Source of the DNA: Rugamonas aquatica
GTDB taxonomy: Bacteria > Pseudomonadota > Gammaproteobacteria > Burkholderiales > Burkholderiaceae_D
Direction of reading: 5' to 3'
NCBI RefSeq assembly: GCF_009380215.1
Contig: NZ_WHUG01000011.1
Location: forward strand, 62,001 to 126,000
DNA length: 64,000 nt
Part shown: piece by piece, positions 17,310-25,599 of the stretch
Position numbering within the stretch: position 1 is the stretch's first letter
Layout of the letters: each line of letters starts with the position of its first letter
Position numbers and translations under genes: made by a program
The notes under the pieces: model-generated
Databases searched by the model: none
Seen by the model: only the letters and a program-made list of their open reading frames with translations
What the model was told of the DNA's origin: nothing

Positions 17310-17880
17310 GCTGCCTCCGTAGTTCAGATAGTTTTTCCTCTGCGAGAGCCAACTCCGCTGAATAGTCCTTGCCGGTTAAAACTGTTGCGCCGATAACGCA
17401 CCCTTTTTGCGCCAGTATATGACCCCGCAAATTGGCAAGCGTTCCACCTTGGCCAATAAAATCGTCTACCAGCAGATAGTTTAGGCCAATTACAATCGAT
17501 CCACCGAAAACCGCCTGCCGTTGCAACCGCTCATAACCACTGGCACCAGTGTGGCTGACTTTGTTGGTTTGGATTATCCGGGGCTCTCGCGGCCATTTGA
17601 GAAAGGCCGAAATTACCCACGTCATCGCATCAGGTATGGCATTGACACCAGACGCCTCCTCGGCGTGCGCACTGACCAATATCGGAGCTTGGTCGTTAAA
17701 TCGTTTCCAGAGCCGTTCCAAAATCTTGGGAGAAATTGCAGCGCTGGCGAGCTCCATCGCAGCAAGGCCGTCGCCGGCCTTGGCGGCGGAATAGGCCGGG
17801 TGCGTCTTAACGAAACTCTCCGATGCGTGAATAAAAACCGCAGGGAAATGGTTCCAGGGAAAGCGTATCGCTTGCTCCAT
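17173..17880 (-). CDS. Phosphoribosyltransferase-like protein inserted between ruvA and ruvB
   Basis: 235 residues. Residues 138-147, VDDFIGQGGT, after a hydrophobic strand, match the PRPP-binding loop of type I phosphoribosyltransferases ([hydrophobic]DD...GxT), and the flanking strand-helix pattern fits the PRTase fold. The N-terminal 100 residues are not recognised. No purine, pyrimidine or NAD pathway gene is adjacent, so a classical salvage role is not indicated. The gene splits the ruvAB pair and has lower G+C and less biased codons than its neighbours, both signs of transfer. It overlaps the next gene by 137 bases. Possibly a regulatory, stress or defence factor; this is inference. Confidence 0.65.
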   Translation of the reverse strand: MEQAIRFPWNHFPAVFIHASESFVKTHPAYSAAKAGDGLAAMELASAAISPKILERLWKRFNDQAPILVSAHAEEASGVNAIPDAMTWVISAFLKWPREPRIIQTNKVSHTGASGYERLQRQAVFGGSIVIGLNYLLVDDFIGQGGTLANLRGHILAQKGCVIGATVLTGKDYSAELALAEEKLSELRRQHGHIEYWWRQRFGFGFESLTASEARYLSRTRSTERIIEGLEAVDR

Positions 17881-17948
17881 GATCGGCGGCTCCGCTTGGC
17901 TCGATGGTCGAGCATAGGCGGGGCTGCCTGCGATTCGATTGAGGAGTA

Positions 17949-18527
17949 TCAGCCTTTGGACAGCGCCTTCAGTGCCTGCTTGATGCCGTCCGACACGCCG
18001 CTGCCGGCGGGAACGGTCTTCAGTGCCAGCAAGGCTTCCTTGTCGGAATAGCCCAGCGCCAGCAGCGCGTTCAGGATATCGGATTGCGAGTCCGGCACGG
18101 CGTGCGCGCCGCCGGCGCCGAGCTCCGCGCCCAGCTTGCCCTTCAGTTCCAGCAGCAAACGCTCGGCCGTCTTCTTGCCTATGCCAGGCACCTTGACCAG
18201 GCGGCCCGATTCCTGCAACGTCACCGCCTGCGCCAGGTCGGCGATCGACATGCCCGACAAAATCGACAGCGCGGTGCGCGCGCCGACGCCGGTGATCTTG
18301 ATCAGCTGGCGGAACACCGCCCGCTCCTCGGCATTGCCGAAGCCGAACAACAGATGCGCGTCCTCGCGGATCGCCTGGTGCGTGAACAGCACCACTTTCT
18401 CGCCCACGCCGGGCAGGTTGTAGAAAGTGCTCATCGATACATCGACTTCGTAGCCGACGCCGCCGCAGTCAACCAGCAGTTGCGGCGGATTTTTTTCAAG
18501 CAGAATACCGGAGAGACGACCGATCAT
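17949..18527 (-). CDS. ruvA: Holliday junction DNA-binding subunit RuvA
   Basis: 192 residues: N-terminal OB-fold (MIGRLSGILLEK), helix-hairpin-helix middle with LIKITGVGARTALSILSG and LVKVPGIGKKTAERLL, and a flexible linker to domain III (LLALGYSDKEALLAL), which contacts RuvB. It clamps four-way junctions and loads the RuvB rings. Intact. It follows ruvC after 27 bases, as in other betaproteobacteria; the downstream partner ruvB is displaced by about 960 bases. Confidence 0.98.
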   Translation of the reverse strand: MIGRLSGILLEKNPPQLLVDCGGVGYEVDVSMSTFYNLPGVGEKVVLFTHQAIREDAHLLFGFGNAEERAVFRQLIKITGVGARTALSILSGMSIADLAQAVTLQESGRLVKVPGIGKKTAERLLLELKGKLGAELGAGGAHAVPDSQSDILNALLALGYSDKEALLALKTVPAGSGVSDGIKQALKALSKG

Positions 18528-18554
18528 CGTGTGATTGCCTTTAAAGAGGGAGGT

Positions 18555-19115
18555 TTAGCCGACCAGGCGGCCGTTTTTCATGCGCAGGCCGGCCAGCGGG
18601 CCGCGCGCGGCGGTAGTCGTGCCCTGGCCGGCGCCGGCGATCAGCGTCAGCGTTTCGCGGCTGTGGGCGTGGCAGATGGCGACGCCGAGCGCATCGGCGG
18701 CATCGGTGCCGGGCAGGCCGGGCAGCGACAGCAGCCGCGCCACCATGTCCTGCACCTGCGCCTTGACCGCGCGCCCCGTGCCCACCACCGCCTGCTTGAC
18801 CTGCGTGGGCGAATACTCGGCCACGCTCAGCTCGGCCGACACCAGCGCGCAGATGGCCGCGCCGCGCGCCTGGCCCAGCAGCAAAGTCGATTGTGGATTG
18901 ACGTTGACGAACACCTGCTCGATGGCGGCGTAGTCGGGTTGGTAGGTGCGGGCCACCTCGGCCACGCCGTCCAGGATCACCTTCAGCCGCACCGGCAGGC
19001 TGCCCTCGCCACTCTTGATAGTGCCGGAAGCGATGTAGCGCAGCTTGGCGCCCTGCTTGTGGATGACGCCAAAGCCGGTCGTGCGCAAGCCGGGGTCGAT
19101 GCCGAGAATAATCAT
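18555..19115 (-). CDS. ruvC: Holliday junction endonuclease RuvC
   Basis: 186-residue RNase H-fold resolvase. Catalytic acids are visible: Asp7 in GIDPGLRTTG, Glu in AAIEQVF, and the Asp pair in GTDAADALGVA. The start MIILGIDPG at 19115 is chosen because the longer in-frame form (19187) would run through the purH terminator hairpin. The ATG has no well-spaced Shine-Dalgarno, only CCGGGA touching it, and a TACAAT box at 19122-19127 would place transcription start very near the ATG, so leaderless translation is possible. Confidence 0.97.
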   Translation of the reverse strand: MIILGIDPGLRTTGFGVIHKQGAKLRYIASGTIKSGEGSLPVRLKVILDGVAEVARTYQPDYAAIEQVFVNVNPQSTLLLGQARGAAICALVSAELSVAEYSPTQVKQAVVGTGRAVKAQVQDMVARLLSLPGLPGTDAADALGVAICHAHSRETLTLIAGAGQGTTTAARGPLAGLRMKNGRLVG

Positions 19116-19152
19116 TCCCGGATTGTAACCGGGAACATTGAATGCTGTATAT

Positions 19153-19190
19153 AAAAACAGTGCGGCGGATCCATAGATCCGCCGCACTGT
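19153..19190 (-). terminator. Rho-independent terminator after purH
   Basis: A perfect 15-bp inverted repeat (19157-19171 with 19176-19190, loop of four) followed, in the minus direction, by TTTTT. It separates purH from ruvC, so ruvCAB is probably transcribed from its own promoter. Confidence 0.88.
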
Positions 19191-19206
19191 GCAAGCTACT
19201 CAGATT

Positions 19207-20793
19207 TTAATGGCGGAAGTGACGGGTGCCGGTGTACAGCATGACGACGCCGCGCTCATCGGCCGCGTCGATCACTTCCTGGTCGCGCATCGAGCCGCCC
19301 GGATGGATCACGCAGGTCGCGCCCGCATCGACCACCACGTCCAGGCCGTCGCGGAACGGGAAGAAGGCGTCCGACGCCACGACCGAACCGGTCAGCGACA
19401 GGCCGGCGTTCTGCGCTTTGATCGAAGCGATGCGGGCCGAGTCGATACGGCTCATCTGGCCTGCGCCCACGCCCAAGGTCATGTTGTTACCGCAGAAGAC
19501 GATGGCGTTGGACTTGACGTACTTGGCCACGCGCCAGGCGAACATCATGTCCTGCAGTTGCTGCGGCGTAGGCTGCAGCTTGCTGACCACTTTCAGGTCG
19601 GCGATCAGCACGTTCTTCGAATCGGCCGACTGCACCAGCAGGCCGCCGCCGACACGCTTGAAGTCCATGGCGTTGACGCCGTTACCCAGCGGGATTTCCA
19701 GCAGGCGTACGTTCTGCTTGGCCGACAGGATCTGCTTGGCTTCAGCGGTGAAGGTCGGCGCGATCAGCACTTCGACGAACAGCTTGGCCAGTTCGGTCGC
19801 GGCAGCGGCGTCCACTTCCACGTTGAAGGCGATGATGCCGCCGAAGGCCGAGGTCGGATCGGTCTGCAGCGCGCGCTTGTAGGCGTCGGCCGCGTTGGCG
19901 CCCAGCGCCACGCCGCACGGATTGGCGTGCTTGACGATCACGCAGGCGGCGCTCTGGTCGAAGCTGCCCATGCTCTTCACGCATTCCCATGCGGCGTCCG
20001 CATCGGCGATGTTGTTGAACGACAGTTCCTTGCCTTGCAGCTGGCGGTAGTTGGCCAGCGCGCCTTCGGTCGAGGTGACGTCGCGGTAGAACGCGGCCGA
20101 CTGGTGCGGGTTTTCGCCGTAGCGCATGTCCTGCACTTTTTCAAACGCCACGTTCAGCGTCTTCGGATAGGTGTTGCGGCTGGCGTGGGCGCGGGTCGCG
20201 TCCAGGCTGGTCAGGTAGTTGGCGATGGCGCCGTCGTACTGCGCGGTGTGCGCGTAGACCTTGGTGGCCAGCGTGAAGCGGGTGTCGTAGCTGACGTAGC
20301 CCGGGGCGTTGTCGGAAGCCTTCATTTCAGCCAGCACCACGCCGTAGTCGGCCGGATCGCAGATGACGACCACGTCCTTGTGGTTCTTGGCGGACGAACG
20401 CAGCATGGCCGGGCCGCCGATGTCGATGTTCTCGATCGCGTCTTCCAGCGTGCAGGTATCCTTGGCCACGGTGGCCTGGAACGGGTACAGGTTGACCACC
20501 ACCATGTCGATGGTCGGGATGTCGTGCTCTGCCAGCTTGGCCATGTGCTCCGGGAAATCGCGGCGGGCCAGGATGCCGCCGTGGACTTTCGGGTGCAGCG
20601 TCTTGACGCGGCCATCGAGCATCTCCGGGAAGCCGGTGTAGTCGGCCACTTCGGTCACGGCGACGCCGTTGTCGGCCAGCAGTTTGGCGGTGCCGCCGGT
20701 CGACAGGATGTTGACGCCCATGGCGGACAGCGCGCGGGCGAAGTCCAGCACACCGGTTTTGTCGGAGACGGAGATGAGAGCTTGTTTAATCAT
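19207..20793 (-). CDS. purH: Bifunctional AICAR formyltransferase / IMP cyclohydrolase
   Basis: 528-residue enzyme for the last two steps of IMP synthesis. The N-terminal 150 or so residues are the MGS-like IMP cyclohydrolase domain (ISVSDKTGVLDFARAL, STGGTAKLLADNGV); the rest is AICAR transformylase, with the KHANPCG motif carrying the catalytic Lys-His pair and RYGENPHQ. Full length. It follows fis by about 105 bases in the classical dusB-fis-purH order and ends in a strong terminator. Confidence 0.98.
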   Translation of the reverse strand: MIKQALISVSDKTGVLDFARALSAMGVNILSTGGTAKLLADNGVAVTEVADYTGFPEMLDGRVKTLHPKVHGGILARRDFPEHMAKLAEHDIPTIDMVVVNLYPFQATVAKDTCTLEDAIENIDIGGPAMLRSSAKNHKDVVVICDPADYGVVLAEMKASDNAPGYVSYDTRFTLATKVYAHTAQYDGAIANYLTSLDATRAHASRNTYPKTLNVAFEKVQDMRYGENPHQSAAFYRDVTSTEGALANYRQLQGKELSFNNIADADAAWECVKSMGSFDQSAACVIVKHANPCGVALGANAADAYKRALQTDPTSAFGGIIAFNVEVDAAAATELAKLFVEVLIAPTFTAEAKQILSAKQNVRLLEIPLGNGVNAMDFKRVGGGLLVQSADSKNVLIADLKVVSKLQPTPQQLQDMMFAWRVAKYVKSNAIVFCGNNMTLGVGAGQMSRIDSARIASIKAQNAGLSLTGSVVASDAFFPFRDGLDVVVDAGATCVIHPGGSMRDQEVIDAADERGVVMLYTGTRHFRH

Positions 20794-20898
20794 GGCTTGA
20801 GAGGGCTAGTGGTTGAATATGAGGTAAAACGTATTCGGTATTGCGGGTGCGGCATCAGCGGCCGTCCCCAGCCACTCATGCCGGAAAAACGCGCGCTG

Positions 20899-21132
20899 TT
20901 ACAGCAGGCCGTGTTCTTGCAGTTTTTTGCGCAAGGTATTGCGGTTGATGCCCAGCATCTGCGCGGCATGCGACTGGTTGCCGTCGGCGCGCGTCATGAC
21001 CACTTCCAGGATCGGTTTTTCCACGGTCAGCACGACCATGTCGTAGATGTTCGATGCCTGCTGCTCGCCCAGGTCGTTGAAGTAATCTTCAAGGCTCTTC
21101 TGGACTACTTCCTGGATACTTTCTTTGCTCAT
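20899..21132 (-). CDS. fis: Fis family nucleoid-associated DNA-binding protein
   Basis: 77 residues, the short betaproteobacterial form of Fis. The C-terminal helix-turn-helix (QSHAAQMLGINRNTLRKKL) is highly typical; the N-terminal part forms the dimer helices. Fis bends DNA and modulates rRNA and growth-phase genes. Located between dusB and purH, as in related genomes, and probably cotranscribed with dusB. The upstream Shine-Dalgarno is weak. Confidence 0.95.
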   Translation of the reverse strand: MSKESIQEVVQKSLEDYFNDLGEQQASNIYDMVVLTVEKPILEVVMTRADGNQSHAAQMLGINRNTLRKKLQEHGLL

Positions 21133-21241
21133 TTTATATCGTTCGCTGTTTTAATCTGTTGACGCTGGCAAATCGCTCCAAGGGCTTGTGGCCCGGGCGC
21201 TTACCCTTCTGATCCGACTTTTTTAGGCTCTCTACGCCGTC

Positions 21242-22258
21242 TTACGCCGCTTCCAATTCTTCGGGGAGGCGGTATTGTAACCGCTCGCCGTAACTCCACT
21301 GGGATTCGAAGAATTGATCGACGGCAATCAGTTGTTCCTCGGTGGACTCCAGCAGGTTCATTCTCTGGCGGAATTCCTCGCCGCCTTGCAGGTCGCGCAC
21401 ATACCAGCCGATGTGCTTGCGCGCGGTACGCACGCCCAGATAATCGCCGTAGAAAGCATAGTGGGCGCGCAGGTGTTCATCCATCAGGGCGCGCACTTCG
21501 TCCACATACGGCGCCGGCAGATGGGTGCCGGTGCGCAGGTAATGGTCGATCTCGCGGAAAATCCACGGACGGCCCTGGGCGGCGCGGCCCACCATGACAG
21601 CGTCGGCGCCGGTGTAGTCGAGCACGAACTTCGCCTTTTCGGGCGAGGTGATGTCGCCGTTGGCCACCACAGGGATGGCAACCGAGCGCTTGACCGCTGC
21701 GATGGTGTCGTATTCGGCGTCGCCGGTGTAGCCGTCGGCGCGGGTGCGGCCGTGCAGCGTCAGCATGGCGATGCCGGCGTCCTCGGCGATGCGCGCGATG
21801 TTCAGCGCGTTTTTATGGGCGCGGTTCCAGCCGGTGCGGAACTTGAGCGTGACGGGCACGTCGACCGCCCCCACCACGGCATCGAGGATCTGCTTGACCA
21901 GCACCTCGTCCTGCAACAGGGCCGAACCGCACCACGCGTTGCAGACTTTCTTGACCGGGCAACCCATGTTGATGTCGATGATCTGGGCGCCGCGCTCGAC
22001 GTTGAAGCGGGCGCAATCGGCCAGATCCTGCGGATCGGCGCCGGCGATCTGCACCGCTTTCGGTTCCATCTCGCCGGTGTGGTCGGTACGGCGCGAGCTT
22101 TTTTCGGTCGCCCACAAGCGCGGATTCGAGGCCGCCATTTCCGACACCGCATAGCCGGCTCCGAGCTGTTTGCACAGCTGGCGGAAGGGGCGATCGGTGA
22201 CGCCGGCCATGGGGGCGACGAAAACGTTGTTGCGCAGTAAATGAGGGCCGATTTGCAC
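21242..22258 (-). CDS. dusB: tRNA-dihydrouridine synthase DusB
   Basis: 338-residue FMN-dependent TIM-barrel enzyme that reduces uridine in the tRNA D-loop. The catalytic cysteine lies in NMGCPVKKVCNAWCGSALL (the Cys of NAWCGS); FMN-binding segments include APMAGVTDRPFR near the N-terminus and VANGDITSPE and MVGRAAQGRPW later. The C-terminal helical domain recognises tRNA. It heads the dusB-fis operon; the 146-base upstream gap contains an A+T-rich stretch and only a weak hairpin. Confidence 0.97.
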   Translation of the reverse strand: MQIGPHLLRNNVFVAPMAGVTDRPFRQLCKQLGAGYAVSEMAASNPRLWATEKSSRRTDHTGEMEPKAVQIAGADPQDLADCARFNVERGAQIIDINMGCPVKKVCNAWCGSALLQDEVLVKQILDAVVGAVDVPVTLKFRTGWNRAHKNALNIARIAEDAGIAMLTLHGRTRADGYTGDAEYDTIAAVKRSVAIPVVANGDITSPEKAKFVLDYTGADAVMVGRAAQGRPWIFREIDHYLRTGTHLPAPYVDEVRALMDEHLRAHYAFYGDYLGVRTARKHIGWYVRDLQGGEEFRQRMNLLESTEEQLIAVDQFFESQWSYGERLQYRLPEELEAA

Positions 22259-22404
22259 TGGCGATACCTGAACGTGAAGAAGGAACCCTCTATTTTAACC
22301 GAAGGGGTGCTCAAATAATAAGCACTATTTTTTATGAATTCGGCAAATGTGCAGCCTTGCCGTTATGAACGAACATTTCCATGCATAAATTTTAAGCACG
22401 GTCG

Positions 22405-23055
22405 TCAGATAATATCGTCCATGGCTGCCAGGCTCAGGTGGTCCACTTCGCCCCAGCTGGTGAGCACCAACTTGCCGTCGGCCCAGGTGAAACGGTTGAT
22501 GCTGGCGTTCTTGACCTGGAAGTCGCGCGGGCTGTCGAGCGACATGCCGACCGCTTCCCGGTAGGCGCACTCCAGCACGCCGCCGTGGGCGACGATGGCG
22601 ATGGTGCGGCCGGGATGGCGCTCCGCCCAGGCGGCGATGCCTTCGGTCGAGCGCTGGTAGAACTGGCGGAAGCTTTCCGCCTCGCGCACGCCGGACGGCA
22701 TCACGGCGTCGATATCGCGCGCCTGCCACAGTGCGTACTCGGCCGGATACTGCTGTTCGATCTCGGCATACAGCATGCCTTCGAACACGCCGTAGCAGCG
22801 TTCGCGCAGCTGGTCGTCGGTGTGCACGGTCAGGCCGTCGTATTGGTCGGCCACGGCCTGCGCCGTTTGCATCGCCCGCTGCAGGTCGCTAGAGACCAGC
22901 ACGTCGACCTGCTCGGCGGCCAGCGCCTGCGCCAGCGCGCCGGCCTGGCGGGCGCCCTCTTCATTCAACGGGATATCAGTGTGGCCCTGCAGGCGGCGCA
23001 CGGCGTTCCAGGAAGTCTCGCCGTGGCGGATCAGCAAAATAGTGGTGTTCTTCAT
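22405..23055 (-). CDS. Histidine phosphatase (phosphoglycerate mutase-like) family protein
   Basis: 216 residues with the RHGE signature (His11 phospho-acceptor) followed by TSWNAVRRLQGHTDIPLN, and the second catalytic His in VAHGGVLE. Length and motifs fit the cofactor-dependent PGM-like branch (GpmB/CobC-type), which dephosphorylates diverse small metabolites; glycolytic mutase activity is not assured. Its start overlaps the upstream YbhB-like gene by four bases (ATGA), so the two are coupled. Confidence 0.9.
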   Translation of the reverse strand: MKNTTILLIRHGETSWNAVRRLQGHTDIPLNEEGARQAGALAQALAAEQVDVLVSSDLQRAMQTAQAVADQYDGLTVHTDDQLRERCYGVFEGMLYAEIEQQYPAEYALWQARDIDAVMPSGVREAESFRQFYQRSTEGIAAWAERHPGRTIAIVAHGGVLECAYREAVGMSLDSPRDFQVKNASINRFTWADGKLVLTSWGEVDHLSLAAMDDII

Positions 23056-23723
23056 GCAATCTTTTTTCTGGACCGGCGTGGCTTGACGGCCAGGGCCGGG
23101 TTCAGGGTGTAGGTGCCTATCAATTGGGCTTCGTCGATGATGTGGCCGTACATGGCGTCGAGCACGTCGGCGCAGCCGAAGCGCGCCTTCAGCGTCAGGC
23201 GCGGAATGTCCAGCGCGTAGATGCGGAAAATGTAATGGTGCACGCGCTCATCGTTAAACGGCGGACAGGGGCCATCATACCCGTAATAGTCGCCGGCCAT
23301 CGCCGGGTCGGCCGAAAACCAGACGCTGTAGTCGTTGACGCCCTGGCGCAGCGGCACGCCGTCCAGCAGCACCTCAGGGCCCGGCTTGCCGCGCGCGGTC
23401 ACGCCGTCGGCCAGCGCGCCCTCGGCGATCGCCTGCAGGCCGGGCGGGATGTCGACCAGGCTCCAGTGGAAGAAATCGCCGCGCGGCAGGCTGGCCGGCA
23501 GCATGCGGCCGACGCGGTTGACGTCGGCCTCATCCTGCGGCGCGTCGCCGTCTATGCACAGCAGCACCAGCGACTCGGTGCCGGCCGGCACGTCGCGCCA
23601 GGCCAGCTGGGGATTGCGGTTGGCGGCCAGGCCGACCTGCCGTCCGGAGGCATCCAAGGCCGCGAAAGCATTTTGCGCCGGAATCGCGCCGCCGTCGCGG
23701 AAGCTGTCGCTTGAAAGTTTCAT
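23052..23723 (-). CDS. YbhB/YbcL family (PEBP/Raf-kinase-inhibitor-like) protein
   Basis: 223 residues of the phosphatidylethanolamine-binding-protein fold. Conserved elements: LAWRDVPAGTESLVLLCID, the DYYGYDGPCPPF loop with the anion-binding pocket, and HHYIFRIYALD. Longer than E. coli YbhB because of an insertion around residues 75-120 with FFHWSLVDIPPG. The bacterial role is not established. It follows dtd by about 20 bases and overlaps the phosphatase gene, so it sits in the tyrS-dtd operon. Confidence 0.88.
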   Translation of the reverse strand: MKLSSDSFRDGGAIPAQNAFAALDASGRQVGLAANRNPQLAWRDVPAGTESLVLLCIDGDAPQDEADVNRVGRMLPASLPRGDFFHWSLVDIPPGLQAIAEGALADGVTARGKPGPEVLLDGVPLRQGVNDYSVWFSADPAMAGDYYGYDGPCPPFNDERVHHYIFRIYALDIPRLTLKARFGCADVLDAMYGHIIDEAQLIGTYTLNPALAVKPRRSRKKIA

Positions 23724-23744
23724 GCCCGTCTCCCGACCACGGTT

Positions 23745-24191
23745 TTACCTGGCGTTCGTTTGCAGCCAGAACGTCACCGGACCGTCGTTGGTCAGCGCAA
23801 CCTTCATGTCCGCGCCAAACTGGCCGGTTTGCACCACTTTATGCTTCAGCCGCGCCCGCTCGACAAAATAGTTGAACAAGCGCAGGCCGTCGGCCGGCGC
23901 TGCGGCCGGCGTGAACGATGGCCGCGTGCCGGACTTGGTGTCGGCCGCCAGCGTGAACTGCGGCACCAGCAGCAGGCCGCCCTCCACGTCGGTGACGCTG
24001 CGGTTCATCTTGCCGGCCTCGTCCGCGAAGACGCGGTAGCCCAGCAATTTGGTCAGCAGCGCATCGGCTTCCTTCTCGGTGTCGTTGCGTTCGGCGCACA
24101 CCAGCACCATCAAGCCGGCGTCGATGGCGCCGATGGTGGCGCCGTCGACCACCACGCTGGCGCTGCTGACGCGTTGCAGCAGCCCGATCAT
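23745..24191 (-). CDS. dtd: D-aminoacyl-tRNA deacylase
   Basis: 148 residues. DTD hydrolyses D-amino acids (and glycine from tRNA-Ala) off mischarged tRNA. Motifs: MIGLLQRVSSASVVVDG at the start, LLLVPQFTLAADT (SQ-T-like motif, here with PQFT) and the Gly-cisPro-type TNDGPVTFWL near the end. The start at 24191 overlaps the tyrS stop as ATGA, so translation is coupled to the tyrosyl-tRNA synthetase, which is itself prone to charging D-tyrosine. Confidence 0.96.
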   Translation of the reverse strand: MIGLLQRVSSASVVVDGATIGAIDAGLMVLVCAERNDTEKEADALLTKLLGYRVFADEAGKMNRSVTDVEGGLLLVPQFTLAADTKSGTRPSFTPAAAPADGLRLFNYFVERARLKHKVVQTGQFGADMKVALTNDGPVTFWLQTNAR

Positions 24192-25441
24192 GCCGTCAGC
24201 GTGACGCGCGCGAACTTGCGCTTGCCCACTTGCAGCACGAAGGTGCCGGCCTCGATCTTGACGGCCTTGTCGCTGATCACCGTGCCGTCGATGCGCACGC
24301 CGCCCTGGTCGATCATGCGGCCGGCTTCGGACACCGAGGCGCACAGGTTGGCCGACTTCAGCAGTTGCTGGATGCCGGCCGGCGCGCCCGGCAGCGTGAT
24401 TTCCGCCACGTCGTCCGGGATGCCGCCCTTGGAGCGGTTGACGAAGTCGTTCAGCGCCTCTTCCGCCGCGGCCTGCGAGTGGAAACGGGCAACGATTTCC
24501 TGCGCCAGCGCCACTTTGGCGTCGCGCGGATTGGCCCCGCCGTCGACGGTGGCCTTCAGCGCGGCCAGGTCGGCCAGCGAGCGGAACGACAACAGTTCGT
24601 AATATTTCCACATCATCACGTCGGAAATACTCATGATCTTGGCGAACATGGTGTTGGACGGTTCGGTGATGCCGATGTAGTTGTTCTTCGACTTGGACAT
24701 CTTGTCGACGCCGTCCAGGCCTTCCAGCAGCGGCATGGTCAGGATGCACTGCGGTTCCTGGTCGTAATCCTTCTGCAGTTCGCGGCCGACCAGCAGGTTG
24801 AACTTCTGGTCGGTGCCGCCCAGCTCAAGGTCGGCCTTCAAAGCGACCGAATCGTAGCCCTGCATCAAAGGATAAAGGAACTCATGGACCGCAATCGGAG
24901 TCCCACTCTTGAAGCGTTTGCTGAAATCGTCGCGCTCCATCATGCGGGCGACCGTGTAGTGCGAGGCCAGCTTGATCAGGCCGCGCGCGCCCAGCGGGTC
25001 GCACCATTCGGAGTTGTAGCGGATTTCGGTCTTGGCCGGGTCCAGCACCAGCGAGGCCTGCTTGAAATAGGTCATGGCGTTCTGCTCGACCTGCTCGCGC
25101 GTCAGCGGCGGACGGGTGGCGTTGCGGCCGGACGGATCGCCGATCATGGAAGTGAAGTCGCCGATCAGGAAGATCACCTGGTGGCCCAGGTCTTGCAGCT
25201 GGCGCATCTTGTTCAGCACAACGGTGTGGCCAAGGTGCAGGTCGGGTGCGGTAGGATCCAGGCCCAGCTTGATACGCAGCGGCACGCCGCTTTGTTCGGA
25301 GCGCGCCAGCTTTTGGGCGAACTCGCTTTCGATCAGCAGCTCGTCGACACCGCGTTTGGTGATCGCGAGCGCCTCCAGGACGCTGTCGGTCAACGGCAGT
25401 ACTTTAGAGGGGGCTGGCGGTGTCGAAGAAGTGGTAGTCAT
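24188..25441 (-). CDS. tyrS: Tyrosine--tRNA ligase (TyrS)
   Basis: 417-residue class Ic synthetase. The HIGH-like signature is HLGHT (LDPTAPDLHLGHT) and the KMSKS motif is KMSKSKNN; the C-terminal 65 residues are an S4 RNA-binding domain (SEAGRMIDQGGVRIDG). The arrangement with KMSKS and this longer spacing is the TyrRS-Z type. First gene of the tyrS-dtd-YbhB-phosphatase operon and divergent from the M23 peptidase. Confidence 0.97.
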   Translation of the reverse strand: MTTTSSTPPAPSKVLPLTDSVLEALAITKRGVDELLIESEFAQKLARSEQSGVPLRIKLGLDPTAPDLHLGHTVVLNKMRQLQDLGHQVIFLIGDFTSMIGDPSGRNATRPPLTREQVEQNAMTYFKQASLVLDPAKTEIRYNSEWCDPLGARGLIKLASHYTVARMMERDDFSKRFKSGTPIAVHEFLYPLMQGYDSVALKADLELGGTDQKFNLLVGRELQKDYDQEPQCILTMPLLEGLDGVDKMSKSKNNYIGITEPSNTMFAKIMSISDVMMWKYYELLSFRSLADLAALKATVDGGANPRDAKVALAQEIVARFHSQAAAEEALNDFVNRSKGGIPDDVAEITLPGAPAGIQQLLKSANLCASVSEAGRMIDQGGVRIDGTVISDKAVKIEAGTFVLQVGKRKFARVTLTA

Positions 25442-25489
25442 AAATTTTTTGCGGTATTTTTCAGAAAAAGAGGGGCAGCTTCAGGAGTT

Positions 25490-25498
25490 TGATATAAT
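25490..25498 (+). promoter_or_regulatory. Extended -10 promoter candidate for the M23 peptidase gene
   Basis: TGATATAAT matches the extended -10 consensus TGnTATAAT exactly. There is no convincing -35, which extended -10 promoters can dispense with. The predicted transcript would have a leader of about 95 bases before the start at 25600. Confidence 0.5.
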
Positions 25499-25599
25499 CC
25501 TCGATCCATCAATCTTGCCGTACGAAAACGAACTTTAATAACAATTAGAAGAAATAAAACGTTCCTGAATAGTTCAAGCGGCAAATTTTAACTGATTGC

